Source: Streptomyces olivochromogenes (GTDB lineage Bacteria > Actinomycetota > Actinomycetes > Streptomycetales > Streptomycetaceae). From it: a DNA stretch of 64,000 nucleotides. The notes under the pieces were generated by a model, which ran no database searches, was not told the origin of the DNA, and worked only from the letters and a program-made list of their open reading frames with translations. Both the position numbers and the translations under genes were made by a program. How positions within the stretch are numbered: the stretch's first letter is position 1; each line of letters starts with the position of its first letter. Positions 43,523 through 51,571 of the stretch are shown piece by piece. The stretch is from positions 1 to 64,000 of the forward strand of contig NZ_JADDRL010000008.1 of the NCBI RefSeq assembly GCF_021538895.1, in the 5' to 3' direction.

Positions 43523-44946
43523 GCGCGGGCCACCCGGCGGTGACGGTGGGCGGTGCACCGGCACGGAGTGGCAGCACAGCGCAGGGAGCAGACGCGGCAG
43601 TGGCAGTTCAGCAAGCAGTGGGGCAGGACCCGTACTTCCCGGCCAACGGCGATCCCCGCTACCGGGTGCACCGGTACGAGCTCACGCTGGACTACCGTCC
43701 GGGCCCGAACCGGCTGGCGGGCACGGCCCGGATCAACGCCATCGCGGGGCGTGCGGCGCTCACCGAATTCCAGCTCAACCTGGCCGACTTCAGGATCGGC
43801 CGGGTCCGGGTGGACGGCCGGCAGCCGCACTACACGCACCGTGGCGGCCGGCTGCGGGTCCGCCCGGCGAAGCCGATCCGCGCCGGGGCCGCCTTCACCG
43901 TGGAGGTGCACTGGTCCGGGAATCCGAGGCCGGTGCCCAGCCCCTGGGGCGAGCTCGGCTGGGAGGAGCTGGAGGACGGGGCGCTGGTGGCGAGCCAGCC
44001 GATCGGGGCGCCGTCCTGGTACCCGTGCAACGACCGGCCCGCCGACAAGGCGTCCTACCTGATCTCGGTCACCACGCCGTCCGCGTACGCCGTGGTCGCG
44101 GGCGGGCGCCTGCTGACCCGGACAACGAAGGCCTCGACGACGACCTGGGTGTACGAGCAGTCCGCGCCCACGTCCAGCTATTTGGTGGGGCTGGCGATCG
44201 GCAAGTATCAGACGGTGCTGCTGGGCGACCCGGGTCCGGGCGGTGTGCCGCAGCACGGGCACATCCCGGCGCAGCTGCTGCCGGAGTTCTCCCGGGACTT
44301 CGCGCGGCAGCCGGCGATGATGGAGCTGTTCCAGGAGCTGTTCGGGCCGTACCCGTTCGACGAGTACGCGGTCGCGGTGACGGAGGAGGAGCTCGATGTC
44401 CCCGTCGAGGCACAGGGGTTGTCGCTGTTCGGCGCCAACCATGTGGACGGGGCCCGGGGCTCGGAGCGGCTGGTGGCGCACGAGCTGGCGCACCAGTGGT
44501 TCGGCAACTGCGTGTCCATCGCCGACTGGCGGCACATCTGGCTGAACGAGGGCTTCGCGAAGTACGCGGAGTGGCTGTGGTCGGAGCGCTCGGGCGGTCG
44601 CGGCGCCCAGCAGCTGGCCGCCGCCGCGCACCAGTTGCTGTCCACCCAGCCGCAGGACCTGCGGCTGGCCGACCCCGGCCGCAAGCTGATGTTCGACGAC
44701 CGCCTCTACCAGCGCGGCGGGCTGGCCGTGCACGCGGTGCGCTGCGCGCTGGGCGACGACGCGTTCTTCCTGATGGTGCGCAGCTGGGTACGGCTGCACC
44801 GCAACGGGGTGGTGACGACCCAGGCGTTCACCGCCCACGTCGCCCGCTTCGCGGAGGAGCCGCTGGACGCGCTGTTCGAGGCCTGGGTGTACGGCGCGAA
44901 GCTGCCCCCGCTGCCGACGCTGACGGCGACGGGGGGCGCGGCCTAG
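43510..44946 (+). CDS. M1-family zinc aminopeptidase
   Basis: A 478-residue metallopeptidase. The active site is [10 protein letters not shown] (His324, Glu325, His328), with the third ligand Glu347 in WLNEGF. The exopeptidase GAMEN-like loop reads [10 protein letters not shown], which departs from the consensus. It is shorter than classical M1 enzymes and lacks the large C-terminal helical domain. ATG 43510 overlaps the synthetase end by 13 bases; a GTG near 43600 is an alternative start. No signal peptide is clear. The tight linkage suggests it trims or degrades the synthetase product, as poly-lysine-degrading aminopeptidases do in some producers (inference). Confidence 0.88.
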   Translation: MAALSAGHPAVTVGGAPARSGSTAQGADAAVAVQQAVGQDPYFPANGDPRYRVHRYELTLDYRPGPNRLAGTARINAIAGRAALTEFQLNLADFRIGRVRVDGRQPHYTHRGGRLRVRPAKPIRAGAAFTVEVHWSGNPRPVPSPWGELGWEELEDGALVASQPIGAPSWYPCNDRPADKASYLISVTTPSAYAVVAGGRLLTRTTKASTTTWVYEQSAPTSSYLVGLAIGKYQTVLLGDPGPGGVPQHGHIPAQLLPEFSRDFARQPAMMELFQELFGPYPFDEYAVAVTEEELDVPVEAQGLSLFGANHVDGARGSERLVAHELAHQWFGNCVSIADWRHIWLNEGFAKYAEWLWSERSGGRGAQQLAAAAHQLLSTQPQDLRLADPGRKLMFDDRLYQRGGLAVHAVRCALGDDAFFLMVRSWVRLHRNGVVTTQAFTAHVARFAEEPLDALFEAWVYGAKLPPLPTLTATGGAA

Positions 44947-44974
44947 CAGTCCGGCTTCCCGGCACAATGGGGGC

Positions 44975-45397
44975 ATGGCCCGACGCACTGCCCGCCCTGC
45001 CCGTACCGCCGGACCGGCGAAGCCCGCCGCCTCCTGTCCCTGCGGTCTTCCCGAGCCGTACGACGGCTGCTGTGGCCGCTACCACTCGGGCGGTGCCGCC
45101 GCGCCGACCGCCGAGGCGCTGATGCGGTCGCGGTACAGCGCCTTCGTGACGGGGGACGTGGCGTATCTGCTGCGGACGTGGCATCCGGACACCCGGCCGG
45201 CCCGGCTCGACCTCGATCCGGGGATGCGGTGGACCGGCCTCGAGGTGCTCGACACCGGTGAGGGGTCGGCGTTCCACACCACGGGGACCGTGACCTTCCG
45301 CGCCTCCTACCGGGGCGGCTCGCTGCACGAGCGGAGCCGGTTCGAGCGGGTCGGCGGGGCGTGGGTGTACGTCGACGGGGAGTTCCCCGACGAGTAG
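44975..45397 (+). CDS. YchJ-family protein with SEC-C-like zinc motif
   Basis: A 140-residue protein. After a basic 18-residue start it has [18 protein letters not shown], the cysteine-rich zinc motif. [23 protein letters not shown] and the C-terminal [15 protein letters not shown] complete the NTF2-like YchJ fold. The family is widespread and of unknown function. It lies 28 bases after the aminopeptidase gene and convergent with the gluconate regulator. Confidence 0.88.
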   Translation: MARRTARPARTAGPAKPAASCPCGLPEPYDGCCGRYHSGGAAAPTAEALMRSRYSAFVTGDVAYLLRTWHPDTRPARLDLDPGMRWTGLEVLDTGEGSAFHTTGTVTFRASYRGGSLHERSRFERVGGAWVYVDGEFPDE

Positions 45398-45403
45398 GGC
45401 GCC

Positions 45404-46105
45404 CTACGGCGCCAGGATGTCCAGTTCCTGGAGCGCGCCCACCGTGATCTCGCGGGTCAGCTCCCGCGCGCGGGCAGCGTCGCCCGCGCGCACCGCCTCC
45501 GCGACCTGGACGTGCAGGGTGACGGCGGCCGGGTCGGGGTCCTCGAACATGACCTCGTGGTGGGTGCGGCCGGCGAGGACCTCGGCGACCACGTCGCCCA
45601 GCCGGGCGAACATCTCGTTGCCCGAGGCCGCGAGGATCACCCGGTGGAAGGCGATGTCGTGGACGAGGTACTCCTGCAGCTTGTGGCCGCGTGAGTTGGC
45701 CACCATGCCGAGCGCGCACTCGGTGAGCTCGGCGCACTGCTCGGCCGTCGCGTGCTGGGCGGCCAGGCCCGCCGCGGCCGGCTCGACCGCCGAGCGCAGC
45801 ACTGTCAGCGAGCGCAGCTGGTGCGGGCGGTCGGTGCCCGCCAGCCGCCAGCGGATGACCTGCGGGTCGTAGACGTTCCACTCGGCCTTGGGACGGACCG
45901 TGACGCCCACCCGGCGGCGGGACTCGACCAGGTGCATGGATTCGAGGACCCGGACCGCCTCGCGCATGACGGAGCGCGACACCTCGAAGTGCTGGGCCAG
46001 TTCGTCCGTGCGCAGGACACTGCCCGGCGGGTACTCGCCCGCGGTGATCGCAGGGCCGAGGGTATCCAGTACATGGCCGTGCAGCCCTCGGCCCGGTGTG
46101 CTCAT
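45404..46105 (-). CDS. gntR: GntR-family (FadR-type) regulator of gluconate genes
   Basis: A 233-residue repressor. The winged helix (about 10-75) has PPGSVLRTDELAQHFEVSRSVMREAVRVLE. The FCD domain (about 90-225) has HDIAFHRVILAASGNEMF and TLHVQVAEAVRAGD. It is divergent from gntK and gntP, which fits the known arrangement in Streptomyces where this regulator represses its own and the gluconate genes; effector likely gluconate or its phosphate. ATG 46105. Confidence 0.88.
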   Translation of the reverse strand: MSTPGRGLHGHVLDTLGPAITAGEYPPGSVLRTDELAQHFEVSRSVMREAVRVLESMHLVESRRRVGVTVRPKAEWNVYDPQVIRWRLAGTDRPHQLRSLTVLRSAVEPAAAGLAAQHATAEQCAELTECALGMVANSRGHKLQEYLVHDIAFHRVILAASGNEMFARLGDVVAEVLAGRTHHEVMFEDPDPAAVTLHVQVAEAVRAGDAARARELTREITVGALQELDILAP

Positions 46106-46248
46106 GCACTCAGCGTACAGAGTGGATCACTCAAGCAAAAAGTCAGACTTATTCGTCACACACACTTGAATTAGTCGTACGTAATGGGTTTCAGTGAGGC
46201 CGACGTCGGATGACGACGTCAGATGTCGAGGAAGTCAGCGAGGCAGTG
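46106..46248. promoter_or_regulatory. gntR/gntK divergent promoter region
   Basis: An AT-rich stretch (about 46125-46195) lies between the divergent genes. CCGACGTCGG (46199-46208) is a perfect palindrome, and another GACGTC follows at 46214-46219. These are candidate GntR sites, but the true operator cannot be fixed by eye. Confidence 0.4.
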
Positions 46249-46767
46249 ATGCGTACCCCCCACGTCGTCGCGGTGATGGGTGTCTCGGGCACGGGCAAGA
46301 CCACGATCGGTCCGCTGCTCGCCGCCCGGCTGGGCGTCCCGTACGCCGAGGGCGACGACTTCCACCCGCAGGCCAACATCGACAAGATGTCGGCCGGGAT
46401 CCCGCTCGACGACGCGGACAGGTGGCCGTGGCTCGACGCCATCGGCGCCTGGGCGCACGGGCGGCGCGGGCTGGGTGGTGTGGTCAGCTGCTCCGCGCTG
46501 AAGCGGGCGTACCGCGACCGGCTCAGGGCCGAGGCTCCCGGGATCGTGTTCGTGCACCTCACGGGCGACCGGACGCTGATCGAGGGACGGATGACCCACC
46601 GGCGCGGTCACTTCATGCCGGCCGCGCTGCTGGACTCCCAGTTCGCCACGCTGCAGCCGCTCCAGCCGGACGAGGCCGGAGTCGCCGTGGACGTCTCAGG
46701 CGGCCCCGAGGAGATCACCGAACGGGCGGTCAAGGCACTGGACACGCTTCCCGACGCACCGCAGTAA
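46249..46767 (+). CDS. gntK: Gluconokinase
   Basis: A 172-residue P-loop kinase making 6-phosphogluconate. It starts MRTPHVVAVMGVSGTGKTTIG (Walker A GVSGTGKT). EGDDFHPQANIDKMSAG is the typical substrate region, with SALKRAYRDRLR and RRGHFMPAALLDSQFATL further on. ATG 46249 is chosen for its match to the usual start; an ATG at 46210 would add 13 residues. It is 36 bases upstream of the permease. Confidence 0.93.
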   Translation: MRTPHVVAVMGVSGTGKTTIGPLLAARLGVPYAEGDDFHPQANIDKMSAGIPLDDADRWPWLDAIGAWAHGRRGLGGVVSCSALKRAYRDRLRAEAPGIVFVHLTGDRTLIEGRMTHRRGHFMPAALLDSQFATLQPLQPDEAGVAVDVSGGPEEITERAVKALDTLPDAPQ

Positions 46768-46803
46768 TCCCTCCCCAAGTCCCCATACCTCCAAGGGAAC
46801 CCC

Positions 46804-48201
46804 GTGACCAGACTCAGCGTCGAGATGCTGGCAGCGGACGCCGTCGAGCCGATCACGTCGGCCGGTCATGCCCAGCTGGGCATCGCCGTGCTGGCGGGCA
46901 TCGCCGTCATCGTCCTGCTCATCACCAAGTTCAAACTGCACGCCTTCCTGGCGCTGACCATCGGCTCGCTCGCGCTGGGCGCGTTCGCCGGGGCGCCGCT
47001 CGACAAGGCGATCACCAGCTTCACCACCGGGCTCGGCACCACGGTCGCCGGCGTCGGTGTCCTCATCGCGCTGGGCGCGATCCTCGGCAAGCTGCTCGCC
47101 GACTCCGGCGGCGCCGACGAGATCGTCGACACGATCCTCGCGAAGGCGAGCCGCCGCACGATGCCGTGGGCGATGGTGCTGATCGCCTCCCTGATCGGCC
47201 TGCCGCTGTTCTTCGAGGTCGGCATCGTGCTGCTGATCCCGGTGGTCCTGATGGTCGCCAAGCGCGGCAACTACCCCGTGATGCGCATCGGCATCCCGGC
47301 ACTGGCCGGTCTGTCCGTGATGCACGGCCTGGTGCCCCCGCACCCCGGCCCGCTGGTCGCGATCGACGCGGTCCACGCCAACCTGGGCGTCACCCTCGCG
47401 CTCGGCGTCCTCGTCGCGATACCCACGGTGATCGTCGCCGGGCCGCTGTTCTCGAAGGTCGCGGCCCGCTGGGTGGACGTCCCGGTTCCCGACCGCATGC
47501 TCCCCCAGCGGCCCTCCGAGGAGCTGGAGAGCCGCCCCCGCTTCGGTGTCACCCTGGCCACCATCCTGCTGCCGGTCGTCCTGATGCTGTCCAAGGCGCT
47601 GGTGGACATCGTGGTCGACGACCCCACCCACACGGTGCAGCGCGTCTTCGACGTCATCGGCTCACCGCTGATCGCCCTGCTCACCGCCGTCATCGTCGCC
47701 ATGTTCACGCTGGGCCGGCCGGCCGGGTTCAGCAAGGAGCGGATCTCGCGGACGGTCGAGAAGGGTCTCGTCCCCATCGCGGGCATCCTGCTGATCGTCG
47801 GCGCGGGCGGCGGCTTCAAGCAGACGCTGATCGACTGCGGTGTCGGCCAGATGATCCTGGACATCTCCAAGGACTGGTCGATCCCGGCCCTGCTGCTGGC
47901 CTGGCTGATCGCGGTGGCGATCCGGCTGGCGACGGGCTCGGCGACGGTGGCGACCGTCTCGGCCGCGGGTCTCGTGGCCCCGCTGGCCGCCGACATGTCG
48001 ACCACCCACACCGCCCTGCTGGTGCTGGCCATCGGCGCCGGCTCGCTCTTCTTCAGCCATGTCAATGACGCCGGATTCTGGCTGGTGAAGGAGTACTTCG
48101 GGCTGAGCGTCGGGCAGACCGTCAAGACCTGGTCCGTCATGGAGACGATCATCTCGGTGGTCGCCGGCGGTCTGGTCCTGCTGTTGTCCCTGGTGATCTA
48201 G
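46804..48201 (+). CDS. gntP: Gluconate:H+ symporter (GntP family)
   Basis: A 465-residue permease with about 12-14 hydrophobic spans. Family stretches are GVLIALGAILGKLLADSGGADEIVD, GLSVMHGLVPPHPGPL and RLATGSATVATVSAAGLVAP, ending SHVNDAGFWLVKEYFG. GTG 46804 has AAGGGA upstream. It follows gntK and imports gluconate for it. Confidence 0.94.
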   Translation: MTRLSVEMLAADAVEPITSAGHAQLGIAVLAGIAVIVLLITKFKLHAFLALTIGSLALGAFAGAPLDKAITSFTTGLGTTVAGVGVLIALGAILGKLLADSGGADEIVDTILAKASRRTMPWAMVLIASLIGLPLFFEVGIVLLIPVVLMVAKRGNYPVMRIGIPALAGLSVMHGLVPPHPGPLVAIDAVHANLGVTLALGVLVAIPTVIVAGPLFSKVAARWVDVPVPDRMLPQRPSEELESRPRFGVTLATILLPVVLMLSKALVDIVVDDPTHTVQRVFDVIGSPLIALLTAVIVAMFTLGRPAGFSKERISRTVEKGLVPIAGILLIVGAGGGFKQTLIDCGVGQMILDISKDWSIPALLLAWLIAVAIRLATGSATVATVSAAGLVAPLAADMSTTHTALLVLAIGAGSLFFSHVNDAGFWLVKEYFGLSVGQTVKTWSVMETIISVVAGGLVLLLSLVI

Positions 48202-48270
48202 GGGTCTCAGAGGAAGCTGAGAGGTCGCCGTGCCAGGCTGGCGCCCCCCATCACCCTCAGGAGCGCCTCG

Positions 48271-48780
48271 ATGAGTCTGATCAACGGCCTGCCCGCCCAT
48301 GTCCTGCTGGTCCATGTGGTCGTCGTGCTGATACCGCTCACGGCAGTGGCCCTGGTGGTGGCGGCGCTGTGGCCCCGCGCCGCCCGGCGGCTCGGTCCGC
48401 TGCTGCCGCTGCTGGCCCTGGTCGCCCTGGCCAGTGTGCCGTTGACCACGCAGGCGGGCGAGTGGCTGGAGCGGCACGTGGACGACGACGCCCTGGTGCG
48501 GCGGCACACCGAGCTGGGTGACGGGTTGCTGCCGTGGGCCCTGGGCCTCTTCGTCCTCGCCGTGCTCGTGTGGTGGGCGGCGAAGCGGGCTTCCGCAGAG
48601 TCCGAGCAGGGCGGCGGCACGCGTCGGCTCGCCCTGCTCGGGCGGATCGCCGTGGGCGTGCTGTCGCTGGCCGTCGCGGCGGGCGCGGTGGTGGACGTCT
48701 ACCGGATCGGCGACTCCGGGGCCAAGGCCGCCTGGCACGACGCCTACTCGAAGACGGCGACGGGCGCACAGAGTCGCTGA
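48271..48780 (+). CDS. DUF2231 family membrane protein
   Basis: A 169-residue protein with four hydrophobic segments (about 10-35, 42-60, 85-105 and 120-140). The start MSLINGLPAHVLLVHVVVVL and the histidine-bearing helices (HVLLVHV; WLERHVDDDALVRRHTELGD) are typical of DUF2231, a family with possible haem ligands. AGGAG lies 10 bases upstream. It is convergent with the FMN-binding protein and may belong to the same membrane electron-transfer set. Confidence 0.78.
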   Translation: MSLINGLPAHVLLVHVVVVLIPLTAVALVVAALWPRAARRLGPLLPLLALVALASVPLTTQAGEWLERHVDDDALVRRHTELGDGLLPWALGLFVLAVLVWWAAKRASAESEQGGGTRRLALLGRIAVGVLSLAVAAGAVVDVYRIGDSGAKAAWHDAYSKTATGAQSR

Positions 48781-48808
48781 TCCGGCGCGGGCTCCGCGCC
48801 GGATCAGC
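48776..48808. terminator. Bidirectional terminator containing both stop codons
   Basis: GCTGATCCGGCGCG (48776-48789) pairs perfectly over 14 bp with CGCGCCGGATCAGC (48795-48808). The TGA of the DUF2231 gene (48778-48780) lies in one arm and the stop of the FMN-binding gene (48804-48806) in the other. Confidence 0.85.
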
Positions 48809-49298
48809 GGCCCGCCGAGTCCAGCGCGGACTGGAGCGACTGCCGGTAGCCGGTGCTGGTGTACGTAGCGCCCGACACCACGTCGATGTCCGCGCTCTGC
48901 GCGGACAGTGCCTCGCGCCGCAGTGCGGGCAGCGCGTAGCCGTTGATCTCCTGATCGCGCGGGTTGTCCCGCGGGTAGTCGACGGCCGTCACGTCCGTGA
49001 GCCTGCCGTCCGCGATCGTCACCCGCACCCGCACCGGTCCCCAGCGGGTCTGCACCGTGTCGCCGGTGACGGACCTGCGGCCGGTGGAGCCCGTCGACCG
49101 GCTCGCACCGCCGGACGGAGTCGAACCACCAGACACGGAAGGGGACTTGCCGGACACGGACGGGGACGTGGTCTGCGCGGTCGCGAGCGTGGGACCGGTG
49201 TGCGGCTTCAGGGACAGCAGCAGCACCATCCCGCAGACCGTGGCCGCACCGGCCAGTACGGTCCGGCGGAGCGCGTGGTTCTTCCTCAACGGGTGCAT
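48804..49298 (-). CDS. FMN-binding (flavinylated) exported protein
   Basis: A 164-residue protein. The N-terminus has a basic start and a hydrophobic anchor (TVLAGAATVCGMVLLLSL), then a Ser/Gly/Thr linker. The FMN_bind domain (about 78-164) ends with SGATYTSTGYRQSL, matching the [DS]GA[TS]xT motif where ApbE attaches FMN to threonine. It should carry electrons outside the membrane. ATG 49298 lies 10 bases after the ferric-reductase-like stop, so the two are one operon. No apbE is in the window. Confidence 0.88.
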   Translation of the reverse strand: MHPLRKNHALRRTVLAGAATVCGMVLLLSLKPHTGPTLATAQTTSPSVSGKSPSVSGGSTPSGGASRSTGSTGRRSVTGDTVQTRWGPVRVRVTIADGRLTDVTAVDYPRDNPRDQEINGYALPALRREALSAQSADIDVVSGATYTSTGYRQSLQSALDSAGR

Positions 49299-49308
49299 GC
49301 GTGCGTCC

Positions 49309-50655
49309 TCACAGCTCGAACGATTCGTGGTGGATACGGCGGTCCGGCACTCCGGCCGCCCGCAGCGCCTCGTACAGGTCCCGCGCGAAGCCGGGCGGGC
49401 CGCAGAGGTAGACGTCGTGCTCGCGCAGCGCCGGAAAGGCCGTGCGCAGCGACCGCGCGGTGAGGTCCGGCCGCTCGCCGCGCGGCCCGTTGAGCGCGTA
49501 CAGCACCCGGGCCCCGCGCCGGCGCGCGATCTCCTCAAGTTCGCCGGCCAGAGCCAGATCCTCGGCGCCGCGCGCCCGGTACAGCAGCGTGACCTCGCCG
49601 GGCAGGGTCTCGAACAGGGCGCGCAGCGGGGTGATGCCGACCCCGGCGGCGATCAGCAGGCAGCGGTGGCCGGTGGCCCGGTCGGCGGTCAGGGAGCCGT
49701 AGGGGCCCTCCGCCCACACCCGGGTGCCGGGCCTGAGCAGCGCGACGGCCGCGCTGTGGTCGCCGAGCGCCTTGACCGTGATGCGCAGCAGGTCCGGGCG
49801 CGGCGGGGCCGACAGGGAGTACGGCGTCGACGTCCGGCCCAGGCCCGCGCCGAGGAACCGCCAGCGGAAGAACTGCCCGGGCCGCGCGCCCAGTTCGTCC
49901 AGGTGCCGGCCGCGTACGACGACCGAGTACACGCCCGGCGCCTCCCGGTGCACCGACTCCACGCGCAGCCGGTGGCGGCGGTTGAGCCGGACCGGGGTGA
50001 GCACGCGGAACCACAGGACCAGGGCCGTGACGCCCAGGTACAGCGCGTACCAGAGGGCGGTGGCGACCGGTTTGCCGTTGAACTCGTTGCCCAGCGTGAG
50101 CTGGTGGAAGAAGGTGAGGAAGACGGCCGCGTACGTCAGCAGGTGGACGTAGTACCAGAACTCGTGGCTGGTACGGCGCCGTACGGCTCGCGCCGAGGTG
50201 ATGCCGACCGCGAGGAGGATCACGGTTCCCGCCGTGGCCTTGAGCATGTCCGGGTAGTCCAGGACGACGGTCACCGTCTCGTGCCACAGCGAGGCACGGT
50301 CCTGGGCCGCGTACCCGGCGAGGATCAGCGCCACGTGCGCGACGAGCAGGCAGAGCGTGTACCGGCCGGCCATCGCGTGCCAGCGAGCCACCCGGTCGGA
50401 GCCGACCCGGGTCTCCAGCGCCGGTACCCGGGCCATCAGACCGACCAGCACGGCGCAGGCGTAGCCGCACAGCAGTCCGGAGATCCGGCCGGCGCCGGTC
50501 AGCCCGCCGGCGGTGCCCACCACGGACGCGGTGTCCGCCCACCAGAGGGCGATCACGGCCGCCGCTCCCGCCCACAGCGCGGCCGGCACGGCCCCCGCGA
50601 GGAAGCGTCCTACGGGCAGGGGCGGGGCCGCCCGCCGGGTGTCCACGGTGGCCAT
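49309..50655 (-). CDS. Ferric-reductase-like membrane oxidoreductase
   Basis: A 448-residue protein. Six hydrophobic segments (about 20-230) include histidines in KATAGTVILLAVGI-flanking helices and WHAMAGRYTLCLLVAHVALIL, EFWYYVHLLTYAAVFLTFFHQ (haem-ligand type). A cytoplasmic FAD/NAD domain (about 230-448) has GQFFRWRF, RTSTPYSLSAPP, AAGVGITPLRALFE and YLCGPPGFARDLY. It would move electrons from NAD(P)H across the membrane, probably to the FMN-binding protein. ATG 50655 has AAGGGG upstream. Divergent from the response regulator. Confidence 0.9.
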   Translation of the reverse strand: MATVDTRRAAPPLPVGRFLAGAVPAALWAGAAAVIALWWADTASVVGTAGGLTGAGRISGLLCGYACAVLVGLMARVPALETRVGSDRVARWHAMAGRYTLCLLVAHVALILAGYAAQDRASLWHETVTVVLDYPDMLKATAGTVILLAVGITSARAVRRRTSHEFWYYVHLLTYAAVFLTFFHQLTLGNEFNGKPVATALWYALYLGVTALVLWFRVLTPVRLNRRHRLRVESVHREAPGVYSVVVRGRHLDELGARPGQFFRWRFLGAGLGRTSTPYSLSAPPRPDLLRITVKALGDHSAAVALLRPGTRVWAEGPYGSLTADRATGHRCLLIAAGVGITPLRALFETLPGEVTLLYRARGAEDLALAGELEEIARRRGARVLYALNGPRGERPDLTARSLRTAFPALREHDVYLCGPPGFARDLYEALRAAGVPDRRIHHESFEL

Positions 50656-50815
50656 CGATCGCCGCCCCTTCGTTCGTCGTACCCGGCCACTGTGGGGGGC
50701 GAAGCTCTCAGCGACCTCTGAGTCAGCCATGCACGACGGGAGAAGTCGGCGGGAGAAGTTCAGGTCAGAGCAAATTCAGAGCGACGGCGGTGGGAACCAC
50801 CCCTCGGCAGGGGTG
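50656..50815. promoter_or_regulatory. Divergent promoter region with direct repeats
   Basis: GGGAGAAGT occurs twice (near 50739 and 50752), and TTCAG-type elements recur about 17 bases apart (GTTCAGGTCAGA then ATTCAGAGC, 50758-50786). Direct repeats of this kind are usual for OmpR-type regulators, so the adjacent regulator may control both its own operon and the ferric-reductase operon. Confidence 0.4.
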
Positions 50816-51571
50816 ATGCTGGTACACGCGATGAACACCACGCGTTCCGGCCCCCCGCCCCTGACCCGCCCCGACGGCACCCCGCCGCGGGTCCTCGTCG
50901 TCGACGACGACCCCGACCTCGCGGAGGTGCTCACCGGTGCCCTGCGCTACCAGGGCTGGGAGGTGCGCGCCGCCTCCGACGGCGTGACGGCGCTCGCCGC
51001 CGCGCGCGACCTGCTGCCCGACGCCGTCGTCCTGGACGTGATGCTCCCGGACACCGACGGCTTCGCCGTGCTGCGCCGGCTGCACGAGGTGAAGCCGGAC
51101 GTCTGTGTACTCTTCCTCACTGCACGGGACGCGGTCGAGGACCGCATCGCCGGGATCACCGCGGGCGGCGACGACTACGTCACCAAGCCCTTCAGCCTGG
51201 AGGAGGTCGTCGCCAGGCTGCGCGGCCTGCTGCGCCGGGCGGGCATGGCCCGCACGCGGGAGGAGGGACCGCGGCTGGTCGTCGGCGACCTGGTGATGGA
51301 CGAGGACGCGCGCGAGGTGACCCGGGCCGGCGAGCCGGTCGAGCTGTCGCCGACCGAGTTCGAGCTGCTCCGCCTCCTGATGAGCAACCCGCGCCGGGTG
51401 CTCAGCAAGACACAGATCCTGGACCGGGTGTGGTCGTACGACTTCGGCGGCCGGGCGCACGTGGTCGAGCTGTACATCTCGTATCTGCGCAAGAAGGTCG
51501 ACGCGGGCCGCCGGCCCATGATCCACACGGTGCGCGGGGCGGGCTATGTGCTGAAGCCGGTGACCCGGTGA
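50816..51571 (+). CDS. OmpR-family response regulator
   Basis: A 251-residue regulator. The receiver (about 24-140) has VLVVDDDPD, the phosphoacceptor Asp in AVVLDVMLPDTDGF and Lys in DYVTKPFSLEE. The winged helix (about 155-250) has LSPTEFELLRLLMSNPRRVLS and YISYLRKKVD. ATG 50816 is preceded by AGGGG; ATG 50831 is an alternative. Its stop overlaps the kinase start (GTGA), so they are cotranslated. Confidence 0.92.
   Translation: MLVHAMNTTRSGPPPLTRPDGTPPRVLVVDDDPDLAEVLTGALRYQGWEVRAASDGVTALAAARDLLPDAVVLDVMLPDTDGFAVLRRLHEVKPDVCVLFLTARDAVEDRIAGITAGGDDYVTKPFSLEEVVARLRGLLRRAGMARTREEGPRLVVGDLVMDEDAREVTRAGEPVELSPTEFELLRLLMSNPRRVLSKTQILDRVWSYDFGGRAHVVELYISYLRKKVDAGRRPMIHTVRGAGYVLKPVTR

Noticed and set aside
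39557..43564. Very long leftward frame opposite the Pls-like synthetase
   Set aside because: It overlaps a gene with clear adenylation and carrier motifs; the antisense product is Arg/Gln/His/Pro-rich with no recognisable domain.
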